Below, one piece after another: positions 44,838-54,402 of a stretch of 64,000 nt of DNA. This DNA comes from CAZWCE01 sp964632505 (GTDB lineage: Bacteria; Planctomycetota; Planctomycetia; Pirellulales; Thermoguttaceae), in the NCBI GenBank assembly GCA_964632505.1, contig CAZWCE010000013.1:67506-131505 (forward strand), in the 5' to 3' direction. The position numbers and the translations under genes are program-made. Within the stretch, counting starts at the first letter, position 1, and each line of letters begins with the position of its first letter. The notes beneath the pieces are model-generated. The model saw only the letters and a program-made list of their open reading frames with translations, was not told the origin of the DNA and did no database searches.

Positions 44838-46133
44838 ATGAACATGCGATCATTTAATACTGTTTTTTGTTTGTCGACGGCGTTGATGATTCCCTTTTTT
44901 TCTTTCAATGTTCTGAGGGCTGAGGATTCCAATCAATGGCCGCGGTGGCGCGGTCCGGGGGCTTACGGGAGTATCGAAGCCAACGACTTTCCCGTCACTC
45001 TCGATGAAAGCACGCTCCTTTGGAAAGCTCCCTTGCCGGGCAAGGGGTGTTCCACTCCCATCGTATGGAACGAATTCCTCTATCTCACGGCTCCGGTTGA
45101 GGAAAAGGATGCGCTGCTCTGCTTCGATTGGAACGGAGAGGAACAGTGGAGTACCGCTTTCGAGAAAGAAGACCCCGGGAAGCATCGCAACGCCTCGGGC
45201 TGCAATGCTTCTCCGGTGACCGACGGCGACCTGGTGTTCGTCTACTTCAAGAGCGGCACCTTGGCGGCGGTGACGATGGACGGTGAGGTCCGTTGGGAAA
45301 TCGACATCGTCGAACGATACGGCCCCGAGGATCGATTCTGGGACCAGGGGACATCTCCCGTTTTGACGAAGAATCATGTGATTCTCGCCCGAATGCATGC
45401 CGGCGATTCCTGGGTCGCCGCCTTCGACAAAGCTACCGGAGAGTTGGCCTGGAAGCAGCCCCGCAACTATGAAACGCCGGTCGAGGCCGACCAATGCTAC
45501 ACCACTCCGCTGGTGATCGAATTCCAAGGCAAGCAGGCGGTGCTGGTCTGGGGGGCGCAGCACGTGACGATCCACGATGCGGCAACCGGTGAAGTGCTTT
45601 GGGCTTGCGGCGGCTTCAATCCCGAAGGGAAAAAACTTTGGCCGGCAATCTCGAATCCCGTGATCCTGGGCGAAACGCTCGTGCTCTGTTACGGTCGGAA
45701 CGATCGCCGTCAACCGCGACTTCACGGGCTCCGGCTGGCCGGAAGCGGCGACGTGACCGAAACCTGCCGTCTCTGGAGTCGGGACGACACCGGCGCATTC
45801 GTTCCTTCCCCCGTCGCCTGGCGGGGGCATGTCTATTTGGTACGAGACGGAGGCGAAGTGGAATGCATCGATCCTACTTCCGGAAAAACGCTCTGGCAAG
45901 AGACCTTGCCCAAGAGTCGTTCCGATTTCTACGCTTCTCCGGTGATCGCTGGGGGGAAACTCTACGCCGTGCGTGAAGACGGCGTCGCCTTCGTGATGTC
46001 GGTGACGAGCGCGTCTTGCGAAATCCTGTCGGAAAACGACTTGGAGGAACCGGTCATCGGCTCCCCCGTGGCGGTCGGGGGGCGTCTCTTCATTCGCGGG
46101 GAGAATCATCTGTTCTGCTTCGCCTCGCCGTGA
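44838..46133 (+). CDS. Secreted PQQ-like beta-propeller protein
   Basis: A 431-residue exported protein (signal FCLSTALMIPFFSFNVLRA). The mature start NQWPRWRGPGAYGS is the common opening of planctomycete outer-membrane-assembly/PQQ-like proteins. Blades follow with VAAFDKATGELAWKQP, VTIHDAATGEVLWACGG and VECIDPTSGKTLWQE. Without a recognised quinone-binding set it may be a structural or binding propeller rather than a dehydrogenase. GCGAGGAGAG precedes the ATG. The 3' end overlaps the convergent methyltransferase gene by 44 bases. Confidence 0.8.
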   Translation: MNMRSFNTVFCLSTALMIPFFSFNVLRAEDSNQWPRWRGPGAYGSIEANDFPVTLDESTLLWKAPLPGKGCSTPIVWNEFLYLTAPVEEKDALLCFDWNGEEQWSTAFEKEDPGKHRNASGCNASPVTDGDLVFVYFKSGTLAAVTMDGEVRWEIDIVERYGPEDRFWDQGTSPVLTKNHVILARMHAGDSWVAAFDKATGELAWKQPRNYETPVEADQCYTTPLVIEFQGKQAVLVWGAQHVTIHDAATGEVLWACGGFNPEGKKLWPAISNPVILGETLVLCYGRNDRRQPRLHGLRLAGSGDVTETCRLWSRDDTGAFVPSPVAWRGHVYLVRDGGEVECIDPTSGKTLWQETLPKSRSDFYASPVIAGGKLYAVREDGVAFVMSVTSASCEILSENDLEEPVIGSPVAVGGRLFIRGENHLFCFASP

Positions 46134-46758
46134 TGATGAAGATCGGGAAATCGGCCGAACTTCCATCCGCCAGTTCGCGAGGCATCACCATGGCGGTGTC
46201 GGCGTCGACCTCGGTCAGCCCCAGCGAAACAAGTTTGTTCTGCAGTTCTTCGCGGTCGAATCCGTAGTGGAAGACGCAGGCTTCTTCGGCGTTGCGGTGG
46301 AAGTTGCCCGGTTCGGTATCGAGGTCGACCAGACACATCGTCCCTCCCGGCCGAAGCATGGTCGCAAAGGCACGGAGCACCGCGTCCAGATCTTCGACAT
46401 GATGGAGAGTCATGCTGGTGGTGATCAGATCGAATCGCTCTTCGGGAGGCGGTTCCTTCCCTAAATCGAGCTGCAACAAGCGGACGTTTTCCAGGCGATG
46501 ACGGTCGATTTTCTTCTGGAACTGTTCCAGCATGCCGCTGGAGGTGTCGGCCCCAACGACGCTTCGCACCTGAGGCAAAAGCAAGAGGCTGAGCAGACCG
46601 GTGCCGCAGCCGTAATCGAACAGATCCATTTCGGGCGTCGGTCGCGCGGTTCGGCATATCGCTTCGGCGATCGTCTCCACCAGCTTCAGCCGTCCCGGTT
46701 TTTCGTCCCAAACGGCCGCATTCCGGTCGAAAACACTGGATTCGTTCGAGTTGGACAT
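46090..46758 (-). CDS. Class I SAM-dependent methyltransferase (cytoplasmic)
   Basis: A 222-residue protein without a signal peptide. The SAM-binding motif is FDYGCGTGLLS (Gly50 to Gly54), the acidic residue is in VVGADTSSGML, motif IV is FDLITTSMTLHHVEDLD, and motif V is MLRPGGTMCLVDLD. It belongs to the Methyltransf_11/25 group, which modifies diverse small molecules; the substrate is unknown. ATG 46758 has GGGAGGAA upstream. Its last 44 bases overlap the end of the PQQ-like gene on the other strand. Confidence 0.9.
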   Translation of the reverse strand: MSNSNESSVFDRNAAVWDEKPGRLKLVETIAEAICRTARPTPEMDLFDYGCGTGLLSLLLLPQVRSVVGADTSSGMLEQFQKKIDRHRLENVRLLQLDLGKEPPPEERFDLITTSMTLHHVEDLDAVLRAFATMLRPGGTMCLVDLDTEPGNFHRNAEEACVFHYGFDREELQNKLVSLGLTEVDADTAMVMPRELADGSSADFPIFIITARRSRTDDSPRE

Positions 46759-46842
46759 ATCGTGTTCCTCCCTTCGCTCCTCCACCAAGAGATGCCCTGT
46801 CGTGAAGCCCTGTCGTGAAAAGGGATTCTCAAAAAAGATCGA

Positions 46843-48633
46843 TCACCGGACTTTCAATGTTTTTGATCCTCGGACGTCATCAAGGAGGACCCATCGGGAA
46901 CCATCGCGTCGCGCGTCGACCGGTCGTCCCTCGCAGAAGACTCCCTGCGAGTTCTCCGGTGCCGGCAAGGAGACTTCGGCGGGAAGACCTTCGGCAAGTT
47001 CGATGCGGATTTCGAAGTCCGGCCCCTTTTTCCAGTCGATGCGAATCGGTCCCCGAGCAGTGGGAACGTTGCCGCGGGCGAAAGAGAGACCAGCGGGACA
47101 GGGGCGAATCGAGGCTCGTTTCCAACCCGCCTCTTGCGGCTCGACGCCCAGGATAAAACGGGGAAGTAAATTCGCCGGAGCGGCGCCCCAGGCATGGTTC
47201 CAGTCCTGATTCGGTTTGTATTTCAGGTCCCAGGCCTCCCAGGTGATGGTGGTGCCGCTTTCGACCATGTGTCGCCAACTGCGATCGTTCGGCGCGGTGA
47301 TCAGCGCGACCGCCTCTTGGCATTGTCGGTTTTGGAAGAGACCTTCCAAAAGATATTGAGCCGCATAGACCGAGCAACGCATCCCCCTCCGACTCAGCCA
47401 CTCGGCGACCGCCTGACGCTTGTCGTCCGGAACGAGCCCGAAGGCGAGTGGGAAAAGGTTCGCGTGCAGCGAATGGTGATCGGTGCCGATCCCGTCGCGA
47501 TAGAGTTCCGCTTCGGAATCAAACAGCTTCTCCTGAAATGCGGTTCGTGCTTTTGCAAGGTGGTTGCGGAATTGCTCGACGTCCTCTTTTTTGTCCAAGG
47601 CTTCGGCCAGTTCGATCATTCGCCGGATCGCCTCGAGGTGAAACGCATTGACGACGGTGTTCACCTCGGTGAAAACGTACCCGTCGCGTTCGCCCTTGGG
47701 CCAATCGACGATATCGTCGCGATTCTGTTGGGCTTCGTTGCTGCGAACCAGACCATCGGGGCCGGTACGATCCATCAGTGTTTTCGACTTGAGCGCTTCG
47801 TAACGCGAGGCGAGCCACCGTCGGTCGCCGGTATGCAGCCAGTCGGCGTGGGCCATGAAGACCATGTGCGGCGCCCATTCGGTTGGCCAGGTACCGTACT
47901 CCATGAGGTGATCGAACGTGGCCCGGGCCATTTCGACATCGTCATCGGTGTAATAATGACAGATCTGGTTAATATAGGCGTCGGCTTCGTAGGGAATACG
48001 TTCCCGATCTCCATCGACGTACACTCCGGCGAAGGTCGTCGCCTTGATGGAATACTTGCAGAGTTCCCAAATACGATTGAGCATGGGATCGGACGATTCG
48101 AAATCGGCTGCGTCGTCGTTCCATCCTTCGGCGAAAGCCGCTCGTCTGATCACCTGCTCCGATTTCAGCTCGCCGGGCCATCCCTCGATTTCGACCCAGC
48201 GGAACGGCATCACCACGTCCCATTCCGGAGGCGTCAGAATCGCGGGGGGGTGACGGGTGCTGTCCTGTTCGGTATTCCGTGGATCGGCCGGAGGAGCCGC
48301 AATCACCGGTTGTTCGCCGCGAAGTTCGATCTTCGTTCGATTGTATCGGACCGTGCCGGGCGGATCGCGATCGATGCGGCCGTTGTCGAGCTTTTCCCCG
48401 AAATGCACGGTGATCGTTCCCGTAGCTTCCGCGGGCGGCGTCAATTGGAGATTGCCGAAAGCCACCCGACCGAAGTCGACCATCGCGATCCCCTCCGGAA
48501 GAGGGGTGATCTCGACGGGGGATTGGTGGGTCAATTCGACCGATTGCTCCCCCGAAGCGATCGCGTTCGGCAGAAGCAGTAGGGGGAGAAGCATGAGATC
48601 AGGGAGCGAGAATCGTGTTGGCATCGACAGCAT
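46843..48633 (-). CDS. Secreted GH78-like alpha-L-rhamnosidase family protein
   Basis: A 596-residue exported protein (signal LPDLMLLPLLLLPNAIASG). It has a short beta-sandwich start (VDFGRVAFGNLQL, HFGEKLDNGR), then an (alpha/alpha)6 barrel with YVDGDRERIPYEADAYIN near residue 205, which corresponds to the catalytic D-x4-E segment of GH78 enzymes. W-rich helices (TITWEAWDLKYKPNQDWNHAWGAAP) and a C-terminal jelly-roll with RPCPAGLSFARG follow. GH78 enzymes release terminal rhamnose. It is shorter than many GH78 proteins because the N-terminal carbohydrate-binding domains are missing. The start is uncertain between ATG 48633 and 48624. Confidence 0.8.
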   Translation of the reverse strand: MLSMPTRFSLPDLMLLPLLLLPNAIASGEQSVELTHQSPVEITPLPEGIAMVDFGRVAFGNLQLTPPAEATGTITVHFGEKLDNGRIDRDPPGTVRYNRTKIELRGEQPVIAAPPADPRNTEQDSTRHPPAILTPPEWDVVMPFRWVEIEGWPGELKSEQVIRRAAFAEGWNDDAADFESSDPMLNRIWELCKYSIKATTFAGVYVDGDRERIPYEADAYINQICHYYTDDDVEMARATFDHLMEYGTWPTEWAPHMVFMAHADWLHTGDRRWLASRYEALKSKTLMDRTGPDGLVRSNEAQQNRDDIVDWPKGERDGYVFTEVNTVVNAFHLEAIRRMIELAEALDKKEDVEQFRNHLAKARTAFQEKLFDSEAELYRDGIGTDHHSLHANLFPLAFGLVPDDKRQAVAEWLSRRGMRCSVYAAQYLLEGLFQNRQCQEAVALITAPNDRSWRHMVESGTTITWEAWDLKYKPNQDWNHAWGAAPANLLPRFILGVEPQEAGWKRASIRPCPAGLSFARGNVPTARGPIRIDWKKGPDFEIRIELAEGLPAEVSLPAPENSQGVFCEGRPVDARRDGSRWVLLDDVRGSKTLKVR

Positions 48634-48867
48634 GATATGGAACTTTCTAAATCGAGGTTGAAGTGGAAAACGGCGGAACCCCATCTATTTTCTCTTGCCT
48701 CCCCTTCGTTTTCAAGGGGCGCATGAGTTCCGGATGAAGAAGAAACGTCTTTCCGGCGGGGGAAACGAAGATCTTGTCGCCGAAGTCCTCTCCGGCAAGC
48801 GACTTATGTTGCAACCCCCTGAAACGGAGCATTTCAAATACACCAATGCCTAAAAAAATGATACCTC

Positions 48868-50133
48868 TCATGACTTCCATCGGATGCGAGCCACAAAGAC
48901 GCTCCCGTCACTGCCATAGGGATTGTCCACCGGGAGAACATGGTTTGGACCCCAAGTTTGCATCCATTCGGCAACCGTCACCCATGTTTCCGAATCGTTC
49001 ACCTTCGTGACTCCGAAATTCCCCAAGCGCGCTCCACGTTCCGGAACGAGAATACGCTCTGTTTCTCGAAGAACCCGAAGTTTTTGCGGATCGACTTGCG
49101 CCATCAACAACGGAGCCCGGTGCCGGAAAACATGATCGTTGTCGACACCTCGGCGAGTATAAACCAGAAACAGGCCCACGGGGTGGGTGACCCAATGCTG
49201 TTGCGTGTTGTAATTGCCCAATTTCTCGCCGTCGTCGAATTTCCATTCTTGAATCGGCTCAAAATTCATTCCATCGCGACTGCGCGTCACAAATCCGCGT
49301 CGGTCGTTGCGCAGGGTCAGAAAATACTCTCCTTGGAAACAGGTCAAAGAGGGCTCCCCGAGTCCACGAGTTTCATCGTCGATCGAGAGTTCCTCGCCGT
49401 GGCCCTCGTAGGTGAGGGTTTGCCCATCGAAACGGCATCGGGTCACCGTGACGCGAGAGTTTTTGCCGGGCGGACGAAACGAGATCGGCAGCAGGATCGT
49501 TCCGTCCGGCTTGTCGTAACGTTGAACGCAACCGGCCCCGGAATGATCGAACTTGTCGCCCTCCGGCATCTCCAACTTTTTCCAGGTTGCCCAACGATGC
49601 GATGAGGCATCATAGACCGAATAGGCGGTCTGACGAGGGCGTTTGGGAACCACCTTCCAATCCGGAGTGTACACCACCGTGTGGCCGGTTCCGAGAAGCT
49701 TTCCGGTTTTTTCATGCCAGGTGGGCCAGAAATCGCTCAAGGCAACGGGACGTTTTTCTCCATCGATGACTTCCTCGGTAGGAGCCAACGAGGGAACGAC
49801 TTCCGGCTCTGTCCAGGTTTTTCCAAGGTCATCCGTATGCAAACTGAACATCCCCTGAAAAACATCGCTTCCGGAGACATTCAAGATGTTCATGGTCATC
49901 ACGACCCGGGGGAGGCCGTCCTTTCCCGCGCCCGGCACGATGCCCGCTCGGGGATGGCACCAGCACTGCTTCCCTTCGAAAAGCCGGGTGGGGACCTGCC
50001 GGACGATGTCGTATTTGAGATGGTTCGCTGAACGCGAATCATCGGCTCGGCAAGATGCCATATCGAACGAATTCACGGCCCAAAAGCTCAATCCTCCGGC
50101 AAGGCCCAACTGCATGAACTTTCGACGATGCAT
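48868..50133 (-). CDS. Exported sialidase-like (BNR) six-bladed propeller protein
   Basis: A 421-residue protein whose start MHRRKFMQLGLAGGLSFWAV looks like a Tat signal. Asp-box-like repeats are visible (HTDDLGKTWTEPEVV, FVTRSRDGMNFEPI), with the Arg/Glu-rich blades of the sialidase superfamily. A mature-region motif CWCHPRAGIVPG occurs early. Relatives include exo-sialidases and other propeller glycosidases; activity is not proven by visible residues. It is upstream of, and on the same strand as, the GH78-like gene, 234 bases away, so the two may be co-expressed. Confidence 0.72.
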   Translation of the reverse strand: MHRRKFMQLGLAGGLSFWAVNSFDMASCRADDSRSANHLKYDIVRQVPTRLFEGKQCWCHPRAGIVPGAGKDGLPRVVMTMNILNVSGSDVFQGMFSLHTDDLGKTWTEPEVVPSLAPTEEVIDGEKRPVALSDFWPTWHEKTGKLLGTGHTVVYTPDWKVVPKRPRQTAYSVYDASSHRWATWKKLEMPEGDKFDHSGAGCVQRYDKPDGTILLPISFRPPGKNSRVTVTRCRFDGQTLTYEGHGEELSIDDETRGLGEPSLTCFQGEYFLTLRNDRRGFVTRSRDGMNFEPIQEWKFDDGEKLGNYNTQQHWVTHPVGLFLVYTRRGVDNDHVFRHRAPLLMAQVDPQKLRVLRETERILVPERGARLGNFGVTKVNDSETWVTVAEWMQTWGPNHVLPVDNPYGSDGSVFVARIRWKS

Positions 50134-50281
50134 GGTTTGTCCTCTTCTTCAGAAATGTGAATGCTTGAGTGATCATGTTCCATCTTTCGCATTGGAAAAC
50201 CAAGCCCAACTTATCGCAATCTTTGAGCAAAATCAAATCCTGAAGGAGCCCACTTTGGGAAAGTGTCCTCGCATGAAGCCT

Positions 50282-50323
50282 GAGGTGAAGAAGGTGAGGT
50301 GAAGAAGGTGAGGTGAAGAAGGG
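50282..50323 (+). repeat. Three tandem copies of a 14-bp unit
   Basis: GAGGTGAAGAAGGT is repeated exactly at 50282-50295 and 50296-50309, with a third copy at 50310-50323 differing in the last base. It lies in the intergenic region between divergent genes, about 100 bases before the GH172 start, and is followed by a T-rich stretch. It is a likely slippage or length-variable site. Confidence 0.85.
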
Positions 50324-50422
50324 CTTTTTTCTTTTCGCTGGAATTTCATCGAGAAAAGGGCTACAATCGGGACTGCTTGATGGATTTTATTCGAAACTGC
50401 GGCAGAACAAAGGAGATGAACG

Positions 50423-51523
50423 ATGATGATCCGAAATCGATGGTGGTGCTTTGCAATGGTTTCCTTGTTCCTTCTTTTTACACGAAGCAGAGACCTTGCG
50501 GCTCAAACCTCCGAGTTGGTTCATGAGCCTTACAAGCTCGATACCGGTCTGATTTCTCGATCGATTTCATTTGAGAATCCGACGGGCGCTCCCGGCGAAG
50601 GAGGCAAGGCGGCCAGTCACCTCGGCGTCGGTCGCAAGGGATCACCCAGCCGGACGATCCAACCCGGGGAAACCGTTCAACTTTGCGACATCCAAGGCTC
50701 CGGCACGATCCGTCATATCTGGTTGACAACCGCCCGAGAACCCGCCGCCCAACGCGCCCTGGTGATTCGAGGATACTGGGAAGGGCAGAAGCATCCGAGC
50801 ATCGAATGCCCGGTCGGCGATTTCTTCGGCTTTGCCCATGGAAAAATCATGCCGTACCAGTCGGCGGTTCATTCGGTCGGTTCCACCGGCGGTCGGAATA
50901 TCTGGCTCCCGATGCCGTTTGCGAAACGTGCCCGGCTGGAATTCACGAATCAATGGGAGAAGCCGGTGCCCCTTTTCTACCAGATCGACTACACCTTGGG
51001 CGATCAGCACGATGCCGATGTCGGACGCCTCCACTGTCTTTTCCGGCGGGAAAATCCGACGACCGTCAAGCAGGATTTCGTCCTCCTGCCGCAGCGTCAT
51101 CAAAAGGGGCGTTTCATCGGCTCGGTCATTGGAATCCGCAATCTTCATCCTGATCGCTGGTGGGGAGAAGGTGAAGTCAAAGTCTATATGGATGGAGACG
51201 AGGAGTTCGCCACCATCGTTGGAACCGGCAGTGAAGATTACGTCGGCTTGGCGTGGGGAATCCAGCAAACGCCTTTCATGTACAATGGATGCAGCCTGAA
51301 CGAGAACAACTTCATCTCCATGTATCGCTGGCACCTCCCCGATCCCATCTACTGGAATGAAAGTGTGCGAATCACGATCCAGCAAATCGCCTGGCAACAG
51401 GGCTTGACCGAAACTTCCGACGACTGGTCGTGCGCGACCTTCTGGTATGAACCGTCTCCGAGCGAACCTCTGCCCGAGATGCCCGATGTCAAAGCACGGA
51501 CGGCGGATATCTGGAAAGACTGA
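50423..51523 (+). CDS. Secreted DUF2961 (GH172) family protein
   Basis: A 366-residue exported protein (signal WCFAMVSLFLLFTRSRDLAAQ). It has the full DUF2961 pattern: ISFENPTGAPGEGGKAAS, IRHIWLTTAR, a central NIWLPMPFAKRARLE, and GTGSEDYVGLAWG containing the conserved Glu of GH172. GH172 enzymes act on fructose- or arabinose-containing glycans; the founder is a difructose-anhydride-forming enzyme and others are arabinofuranosidases. The length matches single-domain members. It is followed 110 bases later by a beta-helix protein on the same strand. Confidence 0.88.
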   Translation: MMIRNRWWCFAMVSLFLLFTRSRDLAAQTSELVHEPYKLDTGLISRSISFENPTGAPGEGGKAASHLGVGRKGSPSRTIQPGETVQLCDIQGSGTIRHIWLTTAREPAAQRALVIRGYWEGQKHPSIECPVGDFFGFAHGKIMPYQSAVHSVGSTGGRNIWLPMPFAKRARLEFTNQWEKPVPLFYQIDYTLGDQHDADVGRLHCLFRRENPTTVKQDFVLLPQRHQKGRFIGSVIGIRNLHPDRWWGEGEVKVYMDGDEEFATIVGTGSEDYVGLAWGIQQTPFMYNGCSLNENNFISMYRWHLPDPIYWNESVRITIQQIAWQQGLTETSDDWSCATFWYEPSPSEPLPEMPDVKARTADIWKD

Positions 51524-51633
51524 TCTTGTCGAAACGATCGATGCATTTCCGAATGATGGCCCCGGAGGCCCGATTGTCGTGGGATGCATCGATCTTCCCC
51601 TTTTGTTTAGCGAGTTTCATCCCGGAAGGTATC

Positions 51634-53574
51634 ATGCGAAGACATTTCATCAGAAGCCTCGTTCTTTGGGGAATCACCCTGATCATCTCGATGTTGCTTT
51701 CCAGCAACGGCCAGTGCGAAGATTTTCCCGGCAAATCCCTTCAGCCCCCTTTGATACTCCCCGATCAAAGCGAATTTAAAATCTGGAAAGATCGGACGGA
51801 GTATCACAAAACGTATTTTGTCGACCGTAACGCGAACAATGCGTCTGATGATAATCCCGGGACGGCGGAAGCCCCATTTCGCACCATTAGTCGGGCAGCC
51901 GAAATCCTCCAACCCGGGGAGCGAGTCGTCATTCGGGAAGGGGTGTACCGTGAATTCGTACAGCCGAAGCGGGGGGGAATGGGAAGCGATGCGATGATCG
52001 CTTATGAAGCCCTGCCGGGACATCGGGTCGTCATCAAAGGGTCCCGGATTTTGAAGACGCAATGGCAGCCGATGGAAACATCGGATCTCCCCGAAGCGGG
52101 CGACACCGTTTGGAAAACCGATATGCCGTTTTCTCTGTTCGAAGGCTACAATCTGCCGGACCCTCCCAGCGACGCCCAAGGGACGGAGTGGATCCGATTT
52201 CCGAGCGCGGGCAATCCATTTCGTCGCCAAAACGCCAGCGATGAGGATATCTCGATCATGCCGTGGGCTGAGAAGTGGGTGGGAAAACTACCATATACAT
52301 TGCCGAGAGGTCTCGTCTTTCAGGACGGGCAGCGTTTGACGCAAGTGGCACGTCGGAAGAATCTTTTCGATAAGCCCGGCTCTTTCTATGTCGCCGATCA
52401 AGGAAGAACGCTATATGTTCGACCTCTAAAAGACGCCGTTCCCGACAATTCCGTTTATGAAGTAACGGTCCAGCAACAGTTGTTCAAACCGGCGATTCGA
52501 GGTCTCGGATTTATCAAGGTCAAAGGCATTACTTTCGAGCATGCCGGCAATGGATTTCCCCGAACCGGTGTCGGCGCGGTTTTCACAAACGGCGGCCATC
52601 ACTGGATCATCGAGCAGAATACGGTTCGCCAAGTGAATTCGGTGGGGATCGAAATTGGAGCCAGAACAAACGAATTCTATGAGGAAGGCACCCGAGAAGA
52701 ACTCAACGCCAAAACCGGCTATCATATCGTTCGCGGCAATCACGTTCACGGATGTGGAACGGGTGGAATCCAAGGCCTGATTATCTATCGATGCCTGGTC
52801 GAGCACAATGAGATTCACCACTGCGGATGGCACGATGTCGAACAGTACTGGGAGACCGCGGGCATCAAGCTGCTGCTCACGGAACAAACCGTCGTGCGCA
52901 AGAACTATCTGCATGACATTTCACATGCCAGCGGCATCTGGCTCGATTATCAAAATGTTCACAGCCGGGTTTGCCAGAACATCCTCACCCGTATTCAGTC
53001 GGTGATGGGTGGAATTTTCATCGAAGCCTCTCAGGTCCCGAACATGGTCGACCATAATATTGTCTGGAATGTTTCCACCCACGGCATCTACCAACACGAT
53101 TCCGACAAATTGGTGGTCGCCAACAATCTATGCGGCAAATGCGGTCGCGCGGGCATACTGATGCGCGTCTGCGAGGGAAGAAAAGTAGGAGGACGCATCT
53201 CCACATCGCACGACAACGTCGTGGTGAACAACATCCTGATTCAAACGCCGGAATCGCTTTGGTTTTTGGACGCTCAAAACCGGTCGGCATGGAACTTCTA
53301 TTCGAACTGCCCGAAATTCGATTTGAAGAAATGGAAAGAGCGTGGATTGGGAGCAACCGACCAACCGGCTCCTATTCGCGCTTCCTTGAATCCTCGGACG
53401 CTCGAGTTCACCTGGAGTTGCGATGAGGAACTTCCGGAAGTACCCCGCGTACCCACACTCACATTCGATATTTTGGGGTTTCCAATTCAAGGCGAGTCCT
53501 GTGCCCCTGGTCCGTTCCTTGACCCCCCCACCTCAAACCCGACCAGCTATCCGTTGAACCAAATCTTCCGTTGA
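51634..53574 (+). CDS. Secreted right-handed beta-helix protein (DUF1565/polysaccharide-lyase-like)
   Basis: A 646-residue exported protein (signal LVLWGITLIISMLLSSNGQC). The mature start YFVDRNANNASDDNPGT followed by APFRTISRAAEILQPGERVVI is the DUF1565 signature at the entry of parallel beta-helices. Many coils with Asn/His ladders follow (VRGNHVHGCGTGGIQGLII, CLVEHNEIHHCG, VVRKNYLHDISHASGIWL). Relatives include alginate lyase- and pectate lyase-type enzymes (PL6, PL9). ATG 51634 follows CGGAAGG; codons upstream overlap the GH172 3' flank and lack a signal sequence. Confidence 0.78.
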   Translation: MRRHFIRSLVLWGITLIISMLLSSNGQCEDFPGKSLQPPLILPDQSEFKIWKDRTEYHKTYFVDRNANNASDDNPGTAEAPFRTISRAAEILQPGERVVIREGVYREFVQPKRGGMGSDAMIAYEALPGHRVVIKGSRILKTQWQPMETSDLPEAGDTVWKTDMPFSLFEGYNLPDPPSDAQGTEWIRFPSAGNPFRRQNASDEDISIMPWAEKWVGKLPYTLPRGLVFQDGQRLTQVARRKNLFDKPGSFYVADQGRTLYVRPLKDAVPDNSVYEVTVQQQLFKPAIRGLGFIKVKGITFEHAGNGFPRTGVGAVFTNGGHHWIIEQNTVRQVNSVGIEIGARTNEFYEEGTREELNAKTGYHIVRGNHVHGCGTGGIQGLIIYRCLVEHNEIHHCGWHDVEQYWETAGIKLLLTEQTVVRKNYLHDISHASGIWLDYQNVHSRVCQNILTRIQSVMGGIFIEASQVPNMVDHNIVWNVSTHGIYQHDSDKLVVANNLCGKCGRAGILMRVCEGRKVGGRISTSHDNVVVNNILIQTPESLWFLDAQNRSAWNFYSNCPKFDLKKWKERGLGATDQPAPIRASLNPRTLEFTWSCDEELPEVPRVPTLTFDILGFPIQGESCAPGPFLDPPTSNPTSYPLNQIFR

Positions 53575-53649
53575 TGAATTTAATTATGGATTGCTTTCCT
53601 TTTTTGTCCGTTTCCTTTGAAATTTCATTTCAGATTTGAGGACCACATC

Positions 53650-54402
53650 ATGCTTTCCCATCGATATCAGCAGTTCTCTTGGAATTCCTTGATTGTTTTT
53701 TTGGGCAGTGCCATTTTATGCTCCTATGTTCCAGCTTCCGCCTTTGGCCAAAAAGGAGGTGCTCCGAAGAATATCAGCAGCGAACGGAAGTTGCCTTCGC
53801 GTTACCCCTTCGTCGTGAAGGATGCGCTGAAGTATTGCGATCCGAGCCCCGGTTTTTGGATCGACCTGGGAGCCGGGAAAGGACAGGTCGCGATTCCTTT
53901 GATCGAGGCGACTCGAAACCCCGTCATGATGATCGATCCCGATCGCGAAGCGATGGCGAAAGGATTGCAATCTGCCTGTGAAAAAGAGTTCCCTTCGAAA
54001 CTGACCGCCGTCGTCGGGGTGGCGGAATCACTCCCGCTGCTCGATGACTCCGTCGATTTCCTGATCAGCCGCGGTTCTATCTTTTTCTGGGACGATCCGG
54101 TTAAAGGACTCCGTGAGGTTCGCCGAGTTCTACGTCCCGGGAGTGCTGCTTATATCGGTGGAGGTGCTGGAAGCGGATATCCCGCTTGGGCCACCGAGAA
54201 GCTCATCGCAAGTCGTAAAGCGAAGATGGACGGCGAGGAAGCGGAAAAATGGCAGGAGTTCATCGAGCTTCGCCGTCCCGAACAAATGAAGGAATGGGCC
54301 GAAAAAGCAGGTTTGGCCCATTACCGCATCATGGGGCAAGGAGCGATTTCAGCCGAGGATGAACGTGTCGGGCAAGGGGTTTGGATCATCATTCGCAAAT
54401 GA
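53650..54402 (+). CDS. Class I SAM methyltransferase with an N-terminal export signal
   Basis: A 250-residue protein. Residues 12-33 form a Sec signal peptide (NSLIVFLGSAILCSYVPASAF). A complete class I methyltransferase domain follows: motif I IDLGAGKGQVA (71-81), acidic Asp96 in MMIDPDRE, FLISRGSIFFWDDP (138-150) and RRVLRPGSAAYIGGGAG. The SRGS-FFW block marks a defined subgroup of methyltransferases. Export is unexpected because SAM is cytoplasmic. Either the N-terminus is a membrane anchor with the enzyme inside, or SAM is not the true ligand. ATG 53650 has TTGAGGA upstream. Substrate unknown. Confidence 0.82.
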   Translation: MLSHRYQQFSWNSLIVFLGSAILCSYVPASAFGQKGGAPKNISSERKLPSRYPFVVKDALKYCDPSPGFWIDLGAGKGQVAIPLIEATRNPVMMIDPDREAMAKGLQSACEKEFPSKLTAVVGVAESLPLLDDSVDFLISRGSIFFWDDPVKGLREVRRVLRPGSAAYIGGGAGSGYPAWATEKLIASRKAKMDGEEAEKWQEFIELRRPEQMKEWAEKAGLAHYRIMGQGAISAEDERVGQGVWIIIRK

